Of a stretch of DNA of 64,000 nt, positions 22,440 through 35,011 are shown piece by piece. The position numbers and the translations under genes were made by a program. Under the pieces are notes generated by a model that was not told the origin of the DNA, searched no databases, and saw only the letters and a program-made list of their open reading frames with translations. The stretch comes from Gautieria morchelliformis (Eukaryota > Basidiomycota > Agaricomycetes > Gomphales > Gomphaceae), in NCBI GenBank assembly GCA_015179125.1, contig WHVA01000581.1, positions 1-64,000 of the forward strand, read 5' to 3'. How positions within the stretch are numbered: the first letter of the stretch is position 1; the number at the start of each line of letters is the position of its first letter.

Positions 22440-22912
22440 GCTACATGAGTTGCTTGACTTCCGACACTGTTCTGAGAGTGGAAGTCGGAAAGTTTGGCAA
22501 AGCGAACAGAACTTTTGGAAGTTCTCCTCGAAGCGTAATCATTTCTGAAAGCAGAGTTGGAGATGGAATCGGAACCAGAAGCGGAGTCGGAAATGGAGTT
22601 GGAACTTGGTGTGGTGTCGGAACTGGAAAACAGGGTGTCCTCTGACAGTTGGGGTAATTTTGATTTCAAGAGGGGCCCAGCTTTCCAGCAACACCGCAAT
22701 GTTGTTCGTGTTGATTTCGAATTTTGTGATCAATGAGGGAATAGTGAGCTTGTCCATCGCAGTGGTCGTGATGAAGGTGTGAGGGTGATAACAAGTGGGG
22801 ACTAAGTTCGACAAGCAGGATGGGAGCCAGGCTGTGTGAGCGTATGGATTAGCTATCTGCAAGCAGGTCAAGTGGCTCACATCAGGCTTACACAACCGTG
22901 TTAAAAACATCG
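22440..22912 (-). pseudogene. Fragment of a pogo-like DDE transposon, copy 1
   Basis: Nearly identical to 40625-40960, where it leads into a recognisable DDE transposase. This copy keeps only the N-terminal part, beginning with MDKLTIPSLITKFEI and a serine/aspartate-rich segment (SSNSISDSASGSDS), and stops before the catalytic domain. It lies downstream of nuclease-kinase gene copy 1, as the longer copy does for gene copy 2, so both were duplicated as one block. 22913-23220 is the shared spacer and shows no gene. Confidence 0.6.
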
Positions 22913-23223
22913 AATGGAGATGATTGTGGTTTCACAAGTGGCAGTGAACGTTTTGTTCGCATCTCACGCACCGACTTTTGCAAACATCACACAGAGCTTC
23001 ACAACATGGGAACTGAGACCTTGTGGAAATACACTAGGTGAGAGATTGCTGAGATCCCCCAGAAACCACAGTGAAAGTGGGAAGAGTGACGTATAGGAAA
23101 GCTCTGCTAGAAAATGTTTATTCAAGGTTGGAGAAATGTGACACAAACAATCGACCACAATGTTTCAGGGACATCGTCTCGGACCTGTGCCAAAGAAGAA
23201 CCTCGACTGGTGGTGTTACACTG

Positions 23224-23458
23224 GTGTAGAGGGAGGGCCGGCGTGCTGCCGGCAGAACCCTTGTTCGCAATAGTATATAAGAGTGAACACGGCCTCATGA
23301 CGCAGGCCTACGAGTCAATTGTGTACTGCACAGACATGCTTTTCTGTGTCTTCCGTGTTGTGTGCGGAAGAGGGCCCAGCTATTATGTAACAGACACTTC
23401 CTCTTCTGATAATTCATCATGTGATCAGAAGTCTCCAAGCACTTCACACATGGCGCTG
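23224..23458. repeat. Repeat S, 3' flank of nuclease-kinase gene copy 1
   Basis: About 235 bp containing GGGAGGGCCGGCGTGCTGCCGGCAG and CACTTCCTCTTCTGATAATTC. The same repeat lies on the other side of the gene (26004-26215) in the same orientation, and both flanks of gene copy 2 carry it. It is either a tandem-duplication joint or a small mobile repeat. Confidence 0.7.
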
Positions 23459-23865
23459 TTAGAAAAATAACGATGCACAACGGCGGGTTGCAACCACACG
23501 AGAGATTAATGTGACCAGGCGCAGCCAGGCCGTTCCGTTGGAACGGAGCCGCCTCCCCAGACATTGGCTCATGGCCGGCAAGCTGTGATGATCACTGATC
23601 AGTGTGCTTTACAGCAACCAGTGCCAATTTTTGATCGCGGTTTAAAGCTCTCATTTTCATGCAGCTAATCATTGATACCTCCCAGCATGCGCTTCTCCCT
23701 GCCTTCGTGGACCGTCCGCGGGTAGCTAAGTAGGCCCCAGCTCGTGCGTTGACGTGGACAGCCTCAGGGCAGCCCGCAGACTCCACTTGCAGTATTAGTA
23801 AGACGTCTCCCACCACCTCCTATCCGTCGCCCTTCGTACAACTAAGATAGATCCTTTGTATTCGG

Positions 23866-25931
23866 TCAAGCGTTTCTGTTGACCCTCTGTAAACTTCTCG
23901 TCTCCCCCTTGTAATTTTGTATTTTACGGTGCTCCGGCGCGGCATCAAATCTCACTCTCGCGACGCCAGACAAGGTCAGTCCAGTGTCATTGGCGTGGGT
24001 GGCATGCGAGGCACCCTCCTTTGGATTATCCAGATCCAGTTCACGTCGGAGCCGAATTAGTTCAGAACAGCGGTATGATCGACGACGCTTTCGACTGCCT
24101 CGCTGCTATGAGATATCCAAACAGTCAATTCAAATGATGAAGCTAACTGGCCAGCATGAACTTACCACTGTCCCACAACACTGGTGTTCTGATGCCTCAC
24201 TCAGATCCACCAGTTTCAGCTGGCCGGTAGTGGAACGTAGTACATTCCGTGGCTCAAGATCGCCATGACGTAGTCCCGCCTGGTGCAACCTGAGAGCCAT
24301 GGAGAATAATTCTAGTCTGAAGTGTGTCGTTAAGTCACAGAACTCGCGACAGGTAGCACATACCTCTCATCTTCAACTAAGTCATTCCAAGAAGTCAACG
24401 CATTTCCTTCTTTACTCAAAACCAGCACGTCAAAAAAGGAGTGTCGAAACCGCCCAAAGAAAGTGGGGAGGATGTCCTTCGCCTGTTCTCTCTCTGCAAT
24501 CATACCATACCAAAGACTTTCCAAGTGCAATCTATCCCGTGACTCCTCACTCTCTGCAAGCTTGACAGCAACATCTTTACCCTGCCATGAGCCGGAGAAC
24601 ACCGTGCCAGTGCTGCCACGCCCAAGGAAGCCATTTACGTTAAGCCGAGGAACCGTTGAGCACAAAATATCCATTGTCTTCCGATATCTATACGGCAGTC
24701 CTTCTTGGTCGCATTGTTCTGTCTCCGTCAGTAATGGAGAACCAACTAAAGGGGCGGCTAAGGCACAAGGGACTTCTCCTTTCGAGAACACAAGGAAAGC
24801 CTAAGAATGCTCATAATTATGGGTTTACGCAACACAACAAGGTATATGGAGTCATACATCAATATATCGACCGCTTTGCCTCCCGGACTGTGGGCTCCAA
24901 TTAGAGCCGCTGCTCTCTCCAGCCGATGTGGTCGTGTCCGACAAGGCATTTAAGTCCTCCTCTTCTGCCGGGGTAGCCTTTGGATCTCCACTGATAGAGC
25001 TCAGGTCTTCTACATCAAAATGAAATTGGGCCCGACTATGTGCCGCAAGACCGGCAAGGGAACACCCCACTACACAAGTCATCCAGCGTTCACCGATTCT
25101 CTGGTCAACAGGATCCGGGTCCGGCTTTCGTGTATCTTCCACCTGTACGACATCTGATATGACTAGGTATGGGTTTTGGGGAGGGTGATGCACGATACGA
25201 AAGACAATGAGATGCGATGCAGCCGTCCAGCACAGCCACTTCATGTTATAAGAGACCATGTAGGTAGTAACCTGAACATTGTCAGACAAGACAACTAAGA
25301 TTTACTTAGCAGCACACACCTTGAGGAGAATCATGTCCACGATATCCCACCTACCTCTGCCATCCCAATCGAGTCGAACCTGTTCCCGCCCACGATTTAC
25401 GATAGCTTCCCAGTTTTTTCTCACGATTCCCTCACTTTTCAACTCGATGATGCTGATATCCACACGAGCAACACCGACACCGACAGGTGTTAATTGTCCT
25501 CGAATGTCAGGTTGCTGATGTTGCGTAGTATCCGCACCAAGAAACCGAAAGTGTGTGCCTATGCCTTTGACCCGTACAAACCTTTCAACGATTAAGGCTG
25601 CTCTGGCGAGCCAGTCTTGCCTCAAAAAACCTTGAACCATACTCTCCGAAGAGAGGTCAACGCCTGCATCGGGGCTTGAACCATACAACCGCTGCAATGT
25701 CTCCAAGTCACTGGTGAATGCTTGATCAACGCGTATCGGACGCAGAGCATTCTTGACTGCATCTTCTAAGGCATCGAGAAGATTTCCGTCGTATACACAG
25801 CGGTCAGGGAGAGGGTCATTGTTTTGAAGCAGGTGAGATCCTGGGGTTGTCACAGAGCTTGCATTTCCCCATTTTGAGGTCAAGCTGTAGAATTCAAGTT
25901 TTTGTGAGACGAGCTCCCACAGTGTTGCCAT
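23866..25931 (-). CDS. Nuclease-like/protein-kinase fusion protein, copy 1 (intact, 5 exons)
   Basis: Exons on the minus strand: 25931-25320, 25271-24858, 24800-24364, 24316-24166 and 24105-23866. The four introns (48, 57, 47 and 60 nt) all have GT-AG ends and keep frame, giving 617 residues. The N-terminal part holds a PD-(D/E)XK-like nuclease signature: PD at 141-142 and ELK at 163-165, on predicted strands. The C-terminal part is a kinase: glycine loop GRGSTG at 402-407, VAVK with Lys422, catalytic loop HGDLEPRN (Asp507) and a VDLSEA metal site (Asp525), ending in a basic tail and ELIRLRREL. HGDL rather than HRDL resembles the FunK1-like kinases expanded in mushrooms. Domain identity is inferred from motifs. 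The start could be further upstream (open to 25991). Two other genes and one fragment here are close relatives. Confidence 0.8.
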
Positions 25932-26003
25932 TGACGTTGGTGGATGCTGAAAACGCAGTGACTCTGATCTCGGGTTTTCCCGCGCTGCCACCCAAGAATA
26001 CAG

Positions 26004-26215
26004 CGGAGTAAAGGGAGGGCCGACGTGCTGCCGGCAAAACCCTTGCTCGCAGTAGGACTGAACACGGCCTCATGACGAGTCAATTTACAGACATGTGTTT
26101 CTGTTTCTTCCGTGTTCTGTGCGGAAGAGGGCCCAGCTATTATGTAACAGACACTTTCTCTTCTGATAATTCATTATGATCAGAAGTCTCCAAGCACCTC
26201 ACTGGCACATGGCGC
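26004..26215. repeat. Repeat S, 5' flank of nuclease-kinase gene copy 1
   Basis: Same repeat as 23224-23458 in direct orientation, about 2.8 kb apart, bracketing the gene. It passes directly into module R1. Confidence 0.65.
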
Positions 26216-26907
26216 AAAGGGCGAACTTTCACCTGGCCAAGTCGCGAGGTGTGGACCGGAGGAGTGGTCACTAAAGTTTCGCGCAATTTCAAAGGCGGTA
26301 CGTCTCCGCAGCCTGCGGAGCTTCTCTGGCAATTCCAACTGACACCTTCCCTCCGTTGCACTCACTAGCCGGCCGACCGATAATTTCATTCCACTCTCGC
26401 CCTCAACTCGAAGCTGTTCTTTCGATGGACCGGGCATCGTGCGTGTGTTTCGAAGATAAAATGGCTCCTCGTGGTTTTGTTGCCATCTGCAGCTCCCTGA
26501 CCAAAGCCCGCTGTCGGTCCGATAGCAATGAACACGGCAACTCTTGCTGAATGGAAAAAATCTAGCATTTGACACGTGAAAGACATGACTCGCACCTTAG
26601 TCTGCCATTTGGCTTGCGCGGTGGTGGTGTCGGCCGATACGTCATACACGAAGTCATGTTTTGTAAAATCGGGATATGAGTCTCGGAAACCGCATGCTTG
26701 CTTTGTGCGGCCAGCTGAAGTACCAAAGATTAGAAAAACCTGGAGACATCAGACAAACCGGCATCTAAGGCTGCAAGGTTGACTGGCACGCCCTGTTCGC
26801 GGTAGCGCACGCGCCCAAACCTGGACCCGCCATTGCTTGGCGTGACCGTGGACGCGGGGCACGCGGACGTGGACGTGGACGCTGTGCTGGCGGATATAGA
26901 CCGGGAA
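26195..26907 (-). repeat. Module R1, copy B, cut by Copia-3
   Basis: Matches 51990-52700 closely (the LVSATEGRCQLELPEK frame and the 49-nt intron-like segment are kept). It ends at the GGGAA target repeat of Copia-3. The rest of the module is not found on the far side of Copia-3 at 36634, so a rearrangement followed or the module already ended there. Confidence 0.65.
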
Positions 26908-27035
26908 TGTTAGCGCAGTGATGTCTGAGTTCGGAGGAAGATAAGTGTGATTCTTCCTTCGAACTCAGCTGCGTTCTACTGTATAAGTAGCACCGAATGT
27001 TGACTAATACTCTGACTGTATCACATGACGCAACA
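26908..27035 (-). repeat. Copia-3 3' LTR (128 bp)
   Basis: Contains an inverted pair GAGTTCGGAGGAAGA/TCTTCCTTCGAACTC around 26927-26968, which would fold the LTR RNA into a hairpin. The pair is also present in the 5' LTR. Confidence 0.92.
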
Positions 27036-27121
27036 CACCCCCTTGATGCAGTCAGTCTGCGATCAGAAGAGTCCCATAGCGCGACGGTGCCGTTCTACCG
27101 ATTCGCGAGGTAACGCTTTCG

Positions 27122-29798
27122 TCAGTAAATCGGCCGGCATATCCTTCGTGGGCACATATCCGACTTGGATGGCTCTCTGAGCACCTTCTCCCGCAACCAG
27201 AAGTATCGGAGGTCCAGATGCTTCATCCGCCCGTGGTGCTCTGGATTTTTGGCGACGGTGAGTGCGGATTGATTATCGATGTAGAGATGATGGCTCATCA
27301 ACCTTCGAACCGAGTTCGTCGAATAGGCTTCGCAGCCAGATGATTTCAGTACCGGCGAGAGTTGCTGCCACAAACTCGACTTCTGTCATCGATAAGGTAA
27401 CTATGTTTTGCAACTTGCTGGCCCAGCTAACCGTTCCGGTCCCGATCTTGATGAGGAAACCAGACGTCGAGCGACCGTTGTCTGGATTTCCTCCGTGATC
27501 GGCGTCCGTCCATGTTCGAAAGATTTCGCCTGCGTTATTTGGTGCGAATGTGAGTGCTAGATCAGTCGTCCCCTTCAAATAATGCAGGAGGTGTTTTACG
27601 GCCGCCCAGTGTGCTGGGCCCGGATTTGAGTTGAATCGAGCGAGGCATCCAACGGCATAGGCAATGTCAGGGCGAGTGGCGATGGCAAGATAGTTCAATG
27701 CTCCAACCGCATTCAAGTAAGGCAGGTTTTTCATTTCTGCTATCTCCTCCGGTGTAGATGGTCCCATTGCTGAGCTTAGGTTTAATCCAGGGCTCATAGG
27801 CGTGAATACGGGTCGGCAGTCGGACATGTGGAATCGGTCGAGTAGTTCCTCGACATATTGTTTTTGTGAGAGTTTTAGCGTCTTCTGCAGGCGATCATAC
27901 TGTACTTCCACACCTAGCAGTGATTTTGTTTCTCCCAAATCCTTCAATTTGAAGACTTTAGCTAGACGGCCTTTGACCCTGTCAAGATCGTGTCTCGAGT
28001 TTGATACCAGGGTGAGATCATCAACGAAGACTGGTATAACGATCTTGACGGTCTCGCTTGTCCAGATATAGACACTTGGGTCGGATTGGAGGCGAGTGAA
28101 TCCCATGTTCTCAAGTGCCGATCCGAGCCGCTCATACCACAGCCGTCCACTTTGCTTTAGTCCATAGAGCCCTCGCTTTAGCTTGCATACCCAGTCGGCA
28201 CCCCCTTGATGATATCCCTCTGGTTGTTCCATATAGATTTGGGCGTCGTCGCCTAGGATCCCATTTAGGTATGCGTTCGAAATGTCTATAGATTCGATGT
28301 ATGCTCCCTGAAGTGCCCCTTGCGCCAGTATTGTCCGCAGGGCTGCCCATCGCGTGGTAGGGGCAAACACCTCGTCATAGTCGATGCCTGGTTGCTGGGT
28401 ATAGCCTTTTGCTACCAGACGACTTTTGTATTTGTCCAGGGAACCGTCTGAGTTGAGTTTAATCCGGAATACCCATCGCGACCCAATGGCCTTTTCTCCA
28501 GGCGGCAGTCTCACCAACTCCCATGTCCCGTTGTCCAAGAGCGCTTGGATTTCAGCGTCCGTAGAGTTCTTCCATAATGGTGCATCAGAGCGACGCATTG
28601 CCTCAGCGAACGTTTTCGGGACACGATCATCTTTGATGGTTGCGTTGAATGTCATTTCAATGGTGTCAGGTGAGATTAAATTTGCTCTGGTGATGTCCGA
28701 TCCATCGCGTATGAATTCCAGGGCCTGGATTATTGAGGCTCTGGCTGCAGCACCCCCTTCAGGCCCAGGATCGTCGTGATCGGGAGGTGGTTGTGGTCGG
28801 AAAAAGGGGTCATGGAGATACCGATAATCGGGGCGGGCGGGAGCTCTGCTGGATCGGCGGGGTTGCATGGGAGGTGCGGGTGGGGCGGGGTCTGGAGCTA
28901 GAACTGGCGGTTCAGGGGCGAGTGGGGCAGGGTCTGGAGGAGCCGGCAGGTCTTGGTCAGGTTGGTCAGGAATAGGAGGAGGGTGCACTTCATGGTGGGC
29001 ATCTGGTGGGTCTGGGTCAGGCGGTGCAGCAATCTCAGTTGGGAGTAGGACAGGTGTTGATCCGAGCAAGTTTTGGGTAGGATCGCTAGTGGAGAGGCCC
29101 GGAAACTCGGTTTTGTTGAAGATAACGTCACGGGATATGATGATGCACTTTGTAGTGGGATCAAGACAACGCCAACCTTTGTATCCATTTTCGAAGCCAA
29201 GATAGATGCATTTTTGAGATCTAGGCTGAAGCCCATCCTTTCCATCCTTCTGCACGTGAACATGCGTCGTACAGCCAAAAGTGCGTAACATTCCCAGATC
29301 TTGCTTGTGGCCGTACCAGGCTTCGTATGGCGTCATGTCAGGTAGTGCAGAGGTTGGTGTGGCGTTGATAATGCAGACTAATAGTTGTAGGGCGTCTCCC
29401 CACATTGATGCTGGTAGACGAGCCTGTTGCAGTAATGCGATCGTTCCTTCAATGAGTGTGCGATTTGTTCGTTCCGAGATTCCGTTCTGTTGCGGCGTAC
29501 CCTTCGTAGTGTGCTCATGAATTATCCCTCGGTGTTGGAAATGCTCATCCCATTTCCGGCCTATGTATTCCCCTCCTTTGTCATCCCTGAATCTCCTCAC
29601 TCGTTATCCTGTTTGGTTTTCAGCAAATGCCTCGTAGGAGCGATAGGCATCGAAGGCCTCGTCCTTTGATTTCAGCAGGTACACACATCGAAAGCGTGTG
29701 TGATCGTCTGTAAAAGTTATCCAGTATCGATGACCGGACAGTGTGCGCACAGGGAGGGGTCCATGGACATTGGAGACGACAAGGTCTGTTGGGTGCAT
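27122..29798 (-). mobile_element. Copia-3 pol: integrase core, reverse transcriptase, RNase H
   Basis: Integrase blocks (GHRYWITFTDDHTRF, then DDKGGEY and QQNGISERTNRTL) lead into a proline-rich linker (about 28830-29060), RT (GIDYDEVFAP, SIDISNAYLNG, PVFVDDLTLV) and RNase H (DADHGGNPDNGRS, LSMTEVEFVA). The linker accounts for the many proline-rich shadow frames. One long frame covers most of it, with about two breaks near the ends. Confidence 0.92.
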
Positions 29799-30275
29799 TT
29801 ATGCTCCTGCACCAAAATCAAGCATAATATGTTCAATTTATTGTGTGGTATTTCCAATTGTTTCTCACCTTGTTCTTGTACCATGCATCCATTTCTCTGC
29901 TTATTTTCGAAATTTTCCAGTCACTCCCTATCTCTCCATTCCACTTTGTTATTTCTATTTTCACAGGCGGCTGCACCCAGCGGAGTTTGAAATGACTTCG
30001 ACGCGCGAGCTCTTGGGCGCTAAAGGGCCGGGTGCACGTATATGCCTTCTGAGACAGGATTGTACTCCTCTCTCAGTGACAATAAATTCACTGAGAGAGG
30101 CGAGTAATATCTTTCATATTTACATAGCATGTTGACTGAAAATCATGTAGTATATTTGATTCTAGGTATTGTATTAATACATCAGTGACAATAAATTCAC
30201 TGAGAGAGTATATTTGATTCTAGCTTTCTAAGAACTCTACCGAACCTTCCCTTCCATAGCCCCTAGTTGCTAACA
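29787..30275 (+). repeat. Copia-2 5' LTR (489 bp)
   Basis: Starts TGTTGGGTGC and ends GTTGCTAACA. The CTCTCTCAGTGA/TCACTGAGAGAG hairpin is present at about 30070-30100, with a partial second copy near 30181-30206. The primer-binding site GGGTTATGGGCCCC follows at about 30277-30290 and includes the Gag ATG. Confidence 0.93.
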
Positions 30276-33200
30276 AGGGTTATGGGCCCCGCAGACACTT
30301 CGGAGAAGCTTTTGGGTGTGGAGAAGCTTGCAACAGATGGAAGTAATTGGCCGCTGTGGCGAGCTACTCTCACAAGTTATTTTGAGTCCAAAAATCTACT
30401 CAGGCATATAGAAGGGAGAGCCATTCGACCTCCTGACCCTCCAGTCATGCCCCCAGGCCATATTCTTACAGAAGCTGAGGAAACTCAGATTGAGAAGGCT
30501 GAGGAGAAGCTGGAGAAGTATCTTGCCAGAGAAGGACAGGCAAAAACCCAAATAATCGTCTCAGTGTCAGAGTCACTAGCTCTGATGCTACAGAAGAGAT
30601 ATACAGCAAAAGAAGTCTGGGATGCATTGGTCAATGAGATGACCAAAAAGCCCAAGATGGTCCTCACCAACCTACAGAGACAGCTTCGCAGTATGAGGTG
30701 TCCTGAGGATGGAGACTTGAGAGATCACTTGGACAAGGCCCAAGACCTCTATGCTCGTCTCAATGAGATGGGAGCCAGAATTTCTGAAGGAGAGTTCACC
30801 GACATTATCCTTGCATCACTTCCACCCTCCTATGAGGCAGTTATGAATGCCCTTACCACGTCGCTCGAAGAATGTGGAATGCCCTTAGTGCCTGATGATA
30901 TTATCAGAGTACTAAAGGCTCAATATGACAGGAGAAAGACCCTGAATATTTCACAAGAAGAGCAGGCATTTATTGGTTCATCTACAAAAGGGCAGAAGGG
31001 CCAGAAAGACCCGAAGGTGCCTGCATGCACTAATTGCCACAAGCCTGGACATGCTATAGAGAGTTGCTGGGCTAAAGGAGGTGGTAAAGAAGGCCAGGGG
31101 CCACGTCAGAAGAAGAAAGCAAAAGCCAAAAAGAAGAAGGGCAAAGCCAAGGCGAATGTTGCCGAAGAAGTGTCCTCTGAGGAGGATGAGAGTGGCAGTC
31201 CAGCCGCTTTCGCCAACTTCGACTGCTCTAATTTGAGTAGTTTATCTCTGGGCACTGTTGTTATCCTCGACACTGGAACGACCGCACATATGACCCCTCA
31301 CAAGAATTTATTGAGGGATTACAGTCCATTCTCACAGCCGCGCACAATTCGTGCAGCCAACAAAGGCACTTTTGATGCCTTCGGTTCAGGCTCACTCGTG
31401 CTATCTAACAAGGTTGGAGATAAGACTGTGATCTACGCACCCAAAATGGCTGTTACCCTCATCTCGATCGGCCGGTGCGATGATGCAGGCTATAACACAC
31501 AAATAGCCGATCAGAAATGCACAATATCCAATCGTAAAGGCAGGATATTGATGCAAGCACCGAAGCTGAATGGCTTATATCGATTTGACTTACAACACAC
31601 AAGTGCCGAAGCGCATATATGCGCATCAGCCATGGAGATACATCAAAAAATGGGGCACATTTCACAAAAGTCCCTACAGCATTTGCTCAACCGTGGCATG
31701 ATATTAGGCATTGAATTGAGCTCAAAAGGTGACAAGGTTGTTTGCGATGCGTGCATTCAAGCGAAGATTGCACATAAATCACTTCCTCAGGAACCCAGAA
31801 GCCGATCATCAAAATTCGGTGACAGAATTTATTCTGATGTCTGGGGACCAGCGAGACACTCCACAATTGACAAGAAATCCTATTATGTGTCTTTCATCGA
31901 CGACTACTCAAGGGAATCGGTTATCTATTTGATGGCAAACAAATCGGAAGCATTTTCAAAATACAAACTCTACGAGGCCTTGATGCTTCGACAGAGGAAT
32001 GTGCACATCAAAGCACTTGTTTCCGACAGAGGGGGCGAATATACAAGCTCAGAATTCGAACAGCACTTAGCCAAGCAAGGCAAGAAGCATCGGTTAACCG
32101 TACACGACACCCCAGAGTCAAATGGTGTTGCTGAACGTTTAAACCGAACTCTAGTTGAAAGAGCTCGTGCCATGCTATTGGAATCAAGTCTTCCTAAGAC
32201 TCTATGGAGGCATGCAATTTTACACGCCAACTATCTTAGGAATAGGACACACACAAGAGCTTTGCCAGACAAAACCCCTTTTGAAATGATCCATCACGAG
32301 AAACCGAACCTGAAGGACATACACGTGTGGGGAATTGAAGTCTACATTAAAGTCAGGAAACAAACTAGCAGCCCGTGCCAAAAGAGCTCGGTGGATAGGA
32401 ATCTCTGGACAGAGCCATGGTCACTGCATCTACTGGCCTGACTCTCAGAAGGTTTCTGTCGAGCGGAATGTTATATTTGACTCAGAGATGAAGGGGGGCA
32501 AAGCTCCAATCATTTCTATTGAAGAGTCACAGCTACCTACGTCCAGAAAAATGATACAGGCCATCTCGGCGCCAGCACCTATGCCTAGTCGCTTAGTCAG
32601 CAAGGAGGCAAATATCGAGGAAATTGATGATAATGAACCAGAGGAACGTCTTGAAGAGCTGCAACCCAGTCAGACTGTTGATGTCAGACCTAAAGAAGCT
32701 GCTCCAACAAGGAGAAGCGAGAGGATCTGTCAGCAGCAGGTGCAGCCGGCCCCAAGTGGTCCTGTAACAAGATCTCAAACTAAGAGACATGCTGGTGCAG
32801 ACATCACTACACTAGCTTACGAGGACATTGAGGACCATCAAGACAATTATTCAAACAAGATTTATCCTCTGTCACTGACGGCATCAGTGATTATAACCTT
32901 GCCATCAGTACATTTTCGACCTCCGATCAAAACAAAGATAAGGTGCTGCCAGATTTGAATCAGACCGATCCTAGCAATGCAGATGAAGCCTTAAATGATC
33001 CTATGTGGAAAGCATCGATGGATAAAGAGTACAAGGTGCTACTCGACAAAGGTGTATGGGAAGTGGTTAAACCACCTCCTGGGGCAAATATTGTCGGAAA
33101 TAGATGGGTATTCCTCTGGAAACGCAATCCAGAAGGTAAACCCATTACACCTAGATCGAGGATGGTCGCCCAAGGCTTTACACAAAGTTTTGGAGTCGAC

Positions 33201-34518
33201 TACAATGAAACCTATGCACCTGTTGCTCGGATGACTTCCTTACGGATTATATGTGCCATTGCTGCCAGGAACAACTGGCCTATCCACCAAATGGATGTGG
33301 ACAGTGCGTATTTGAATGCTACACTGCCAGAACCTATTTACATGAGACAGCCGTATGGATATGAGACCGGAGACAAAGATGATGTCCTCCTGCTGAAGAA
33401 AGCACTTTACGGCCTCAAACAGTCTGGAAGGGAATGGTACAAACGTCTGAGTGGTGAATTTCTCAAGTTAGGATTCACTAAATCAGCTTCGGATCGAGCT
33501 GTATTTTGCAGACGTGGACCGAGAGGACATGCGATTATTGCAACGGCAGTAGACAACCTCACTATCACAGCTGAGAGTCAACCAATCCTCGATGGGGTAA
33601 AGCATGATCTTGCCCAGATCTTCAGTATGAAAGATCTAGGCGAGATTCACTGGCTTTTGAACCTCAAAATTGAAAGAGATTGGAATAACAAATCGATTGC
33701 AATATCACAAGCCGCATACATCCAGAAAATCATCAAAAAATTCAATCTGGATGATGCCAAAACATTTTCTACGCCTCTCGACCCAGCCGTTAAATTATCC
33801 AGGGACCAATGCCCTTCCACAGATGAAGACAAACAGAAGATGTCAAGAATTCCATACAGACAAGCAATAGGATCATTGATGTGGGCAGCTGTAGCCACTC
33901 GACCAGACATTGCATTCGCAGTGTCATTACTTTCTCAATTCCTCGAAAACCCAGGTCCAACACATTGGCATGCAGTCAAACGTGTCTTTAAATATCTAAA
34001 AGGCACGATGGACTACAAATTGACACTTGGGAAAAATCGAGACGGCCTCATTGGGTATTCAGATGCGGATTGGGCTTCTCAAGAGCACAGGCACTCATAC
34101 TCGGCTTATATTTTTCAGATTGATGGAGGGACAGTATCATGGAGTTGTCAAAAACAATCCATCGTAGCCCTATCATCAACTGAAGCCGAATTCGTTGCCC
34201 TGACTCATGCGAGCAAAGAAGCCTTATGGATGCGCCACTTTATTTCTGAAGTATTCCAACCGCTGAATTGTCCCATCAAACTTTATTCAGACAATCAATC
34301 AGCCATTGCCATTGTCTATGGCACTCAACAACACACGAGGACCAAGCATTTCGACATTAGATTATATTTCATCCGAGATATAGTCGAAGATGAAGAAATT
34401 AAGCTTGTGTACCTACCAACGGAACACATGCTAGCCGATCTTCTCACTAAAGGACTTCCTAGTCCTAGAGTGAGAATCCTCAATGAGAGAATCGGAATAT
34501 ATTAAGCTTGAGGGGGCG

Positions 34519-35006
34519 TGTTGGGTGCATTTATGCTCCTGCACCAAAATCAAGCATAATATGTTCAATTTATTGTGTGGTATTTCCAATTGTTTCTCAC
34601 TTGTTCTTGTACCATGCATCCATTTCTCTGCTTATTTTCGAAATTTTCCAGTCACTCCCTATCTCTCCATTCCACTTTGTTATTTCTATTTTCACAGGCG
34701 GCTGCACCCAGCGGAGTTTGAAATGACTTCGACGCGCGAGCTCTTGGGCGCTAAAGGGCCGGGTGCACGTATATGCCTTCTGAGACAGGATTGTACTCCT
34801 CTCTCAGTGACAATAAATTCACTGAGAGAGGCGAGTAATATCTTTCATATTTACATAGCATGTTGACTGAAAATCATGTAGTATATTTGATTCTAGGTAT
34901 TGTATTAATACATCAGTGACAATAAATTCACTGAGAGAGTATATTTGATTCTAGCTTTCTAAGAACTCTACCGAACCTTCCCTGCCATAGCCCCTAGTTG
35001 CTAACA
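34519..35006 (+). repeat. Copia-2 3' LTR (488 bp)
   Basis: Preceded by the purine tract GAGGGGGCG, identical to that of Copia-1, and followed by the AGGTC target repeat. Confidence 0.93.
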
Positions 35007-35011
35007 AGGTC

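Larger units (their letters stand above)
29787..35006 (+). mobile_element. Copia-2, sister of Copia-1, inserted in Copia-3
   Basis: LTRs 29787-30275 and 34519-35006 with a perfect target repeat AGGTC (29782-29786 and 35007-35011). The Copia-3 integrase region continues on both sides. About two differences between LTRs, so it is very young. The coding part (30282-34505) has the same order as Copia-1: Gag, a CCHC knuckle (CTNCHKPGHAIESC), a DTGTTAHMTP protease, integrase with SDRGGEYTS, RT with MDVDSAYLNA and RNase H with YSDADWA. It is broken in about two or three places, so it is not autonomous, yet it moved recently. Confidence 0.95.

Noticed and set aside
23224-26215. Repeat S as LTRs of a retroelement around the kinase gene
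   Set aside because: S has a TG-like start, but the copies show no matching 5-bp outer repeats, primer site or purine tract, and the gene between has introns. A duplication joint is simpler.
28730-29210. Plus-strand glycine-rich frames (28733-28975, 28867-29205)
   Set aside because: They are shadows of the proline-rich linker of Copia-3 pol on the other strand.
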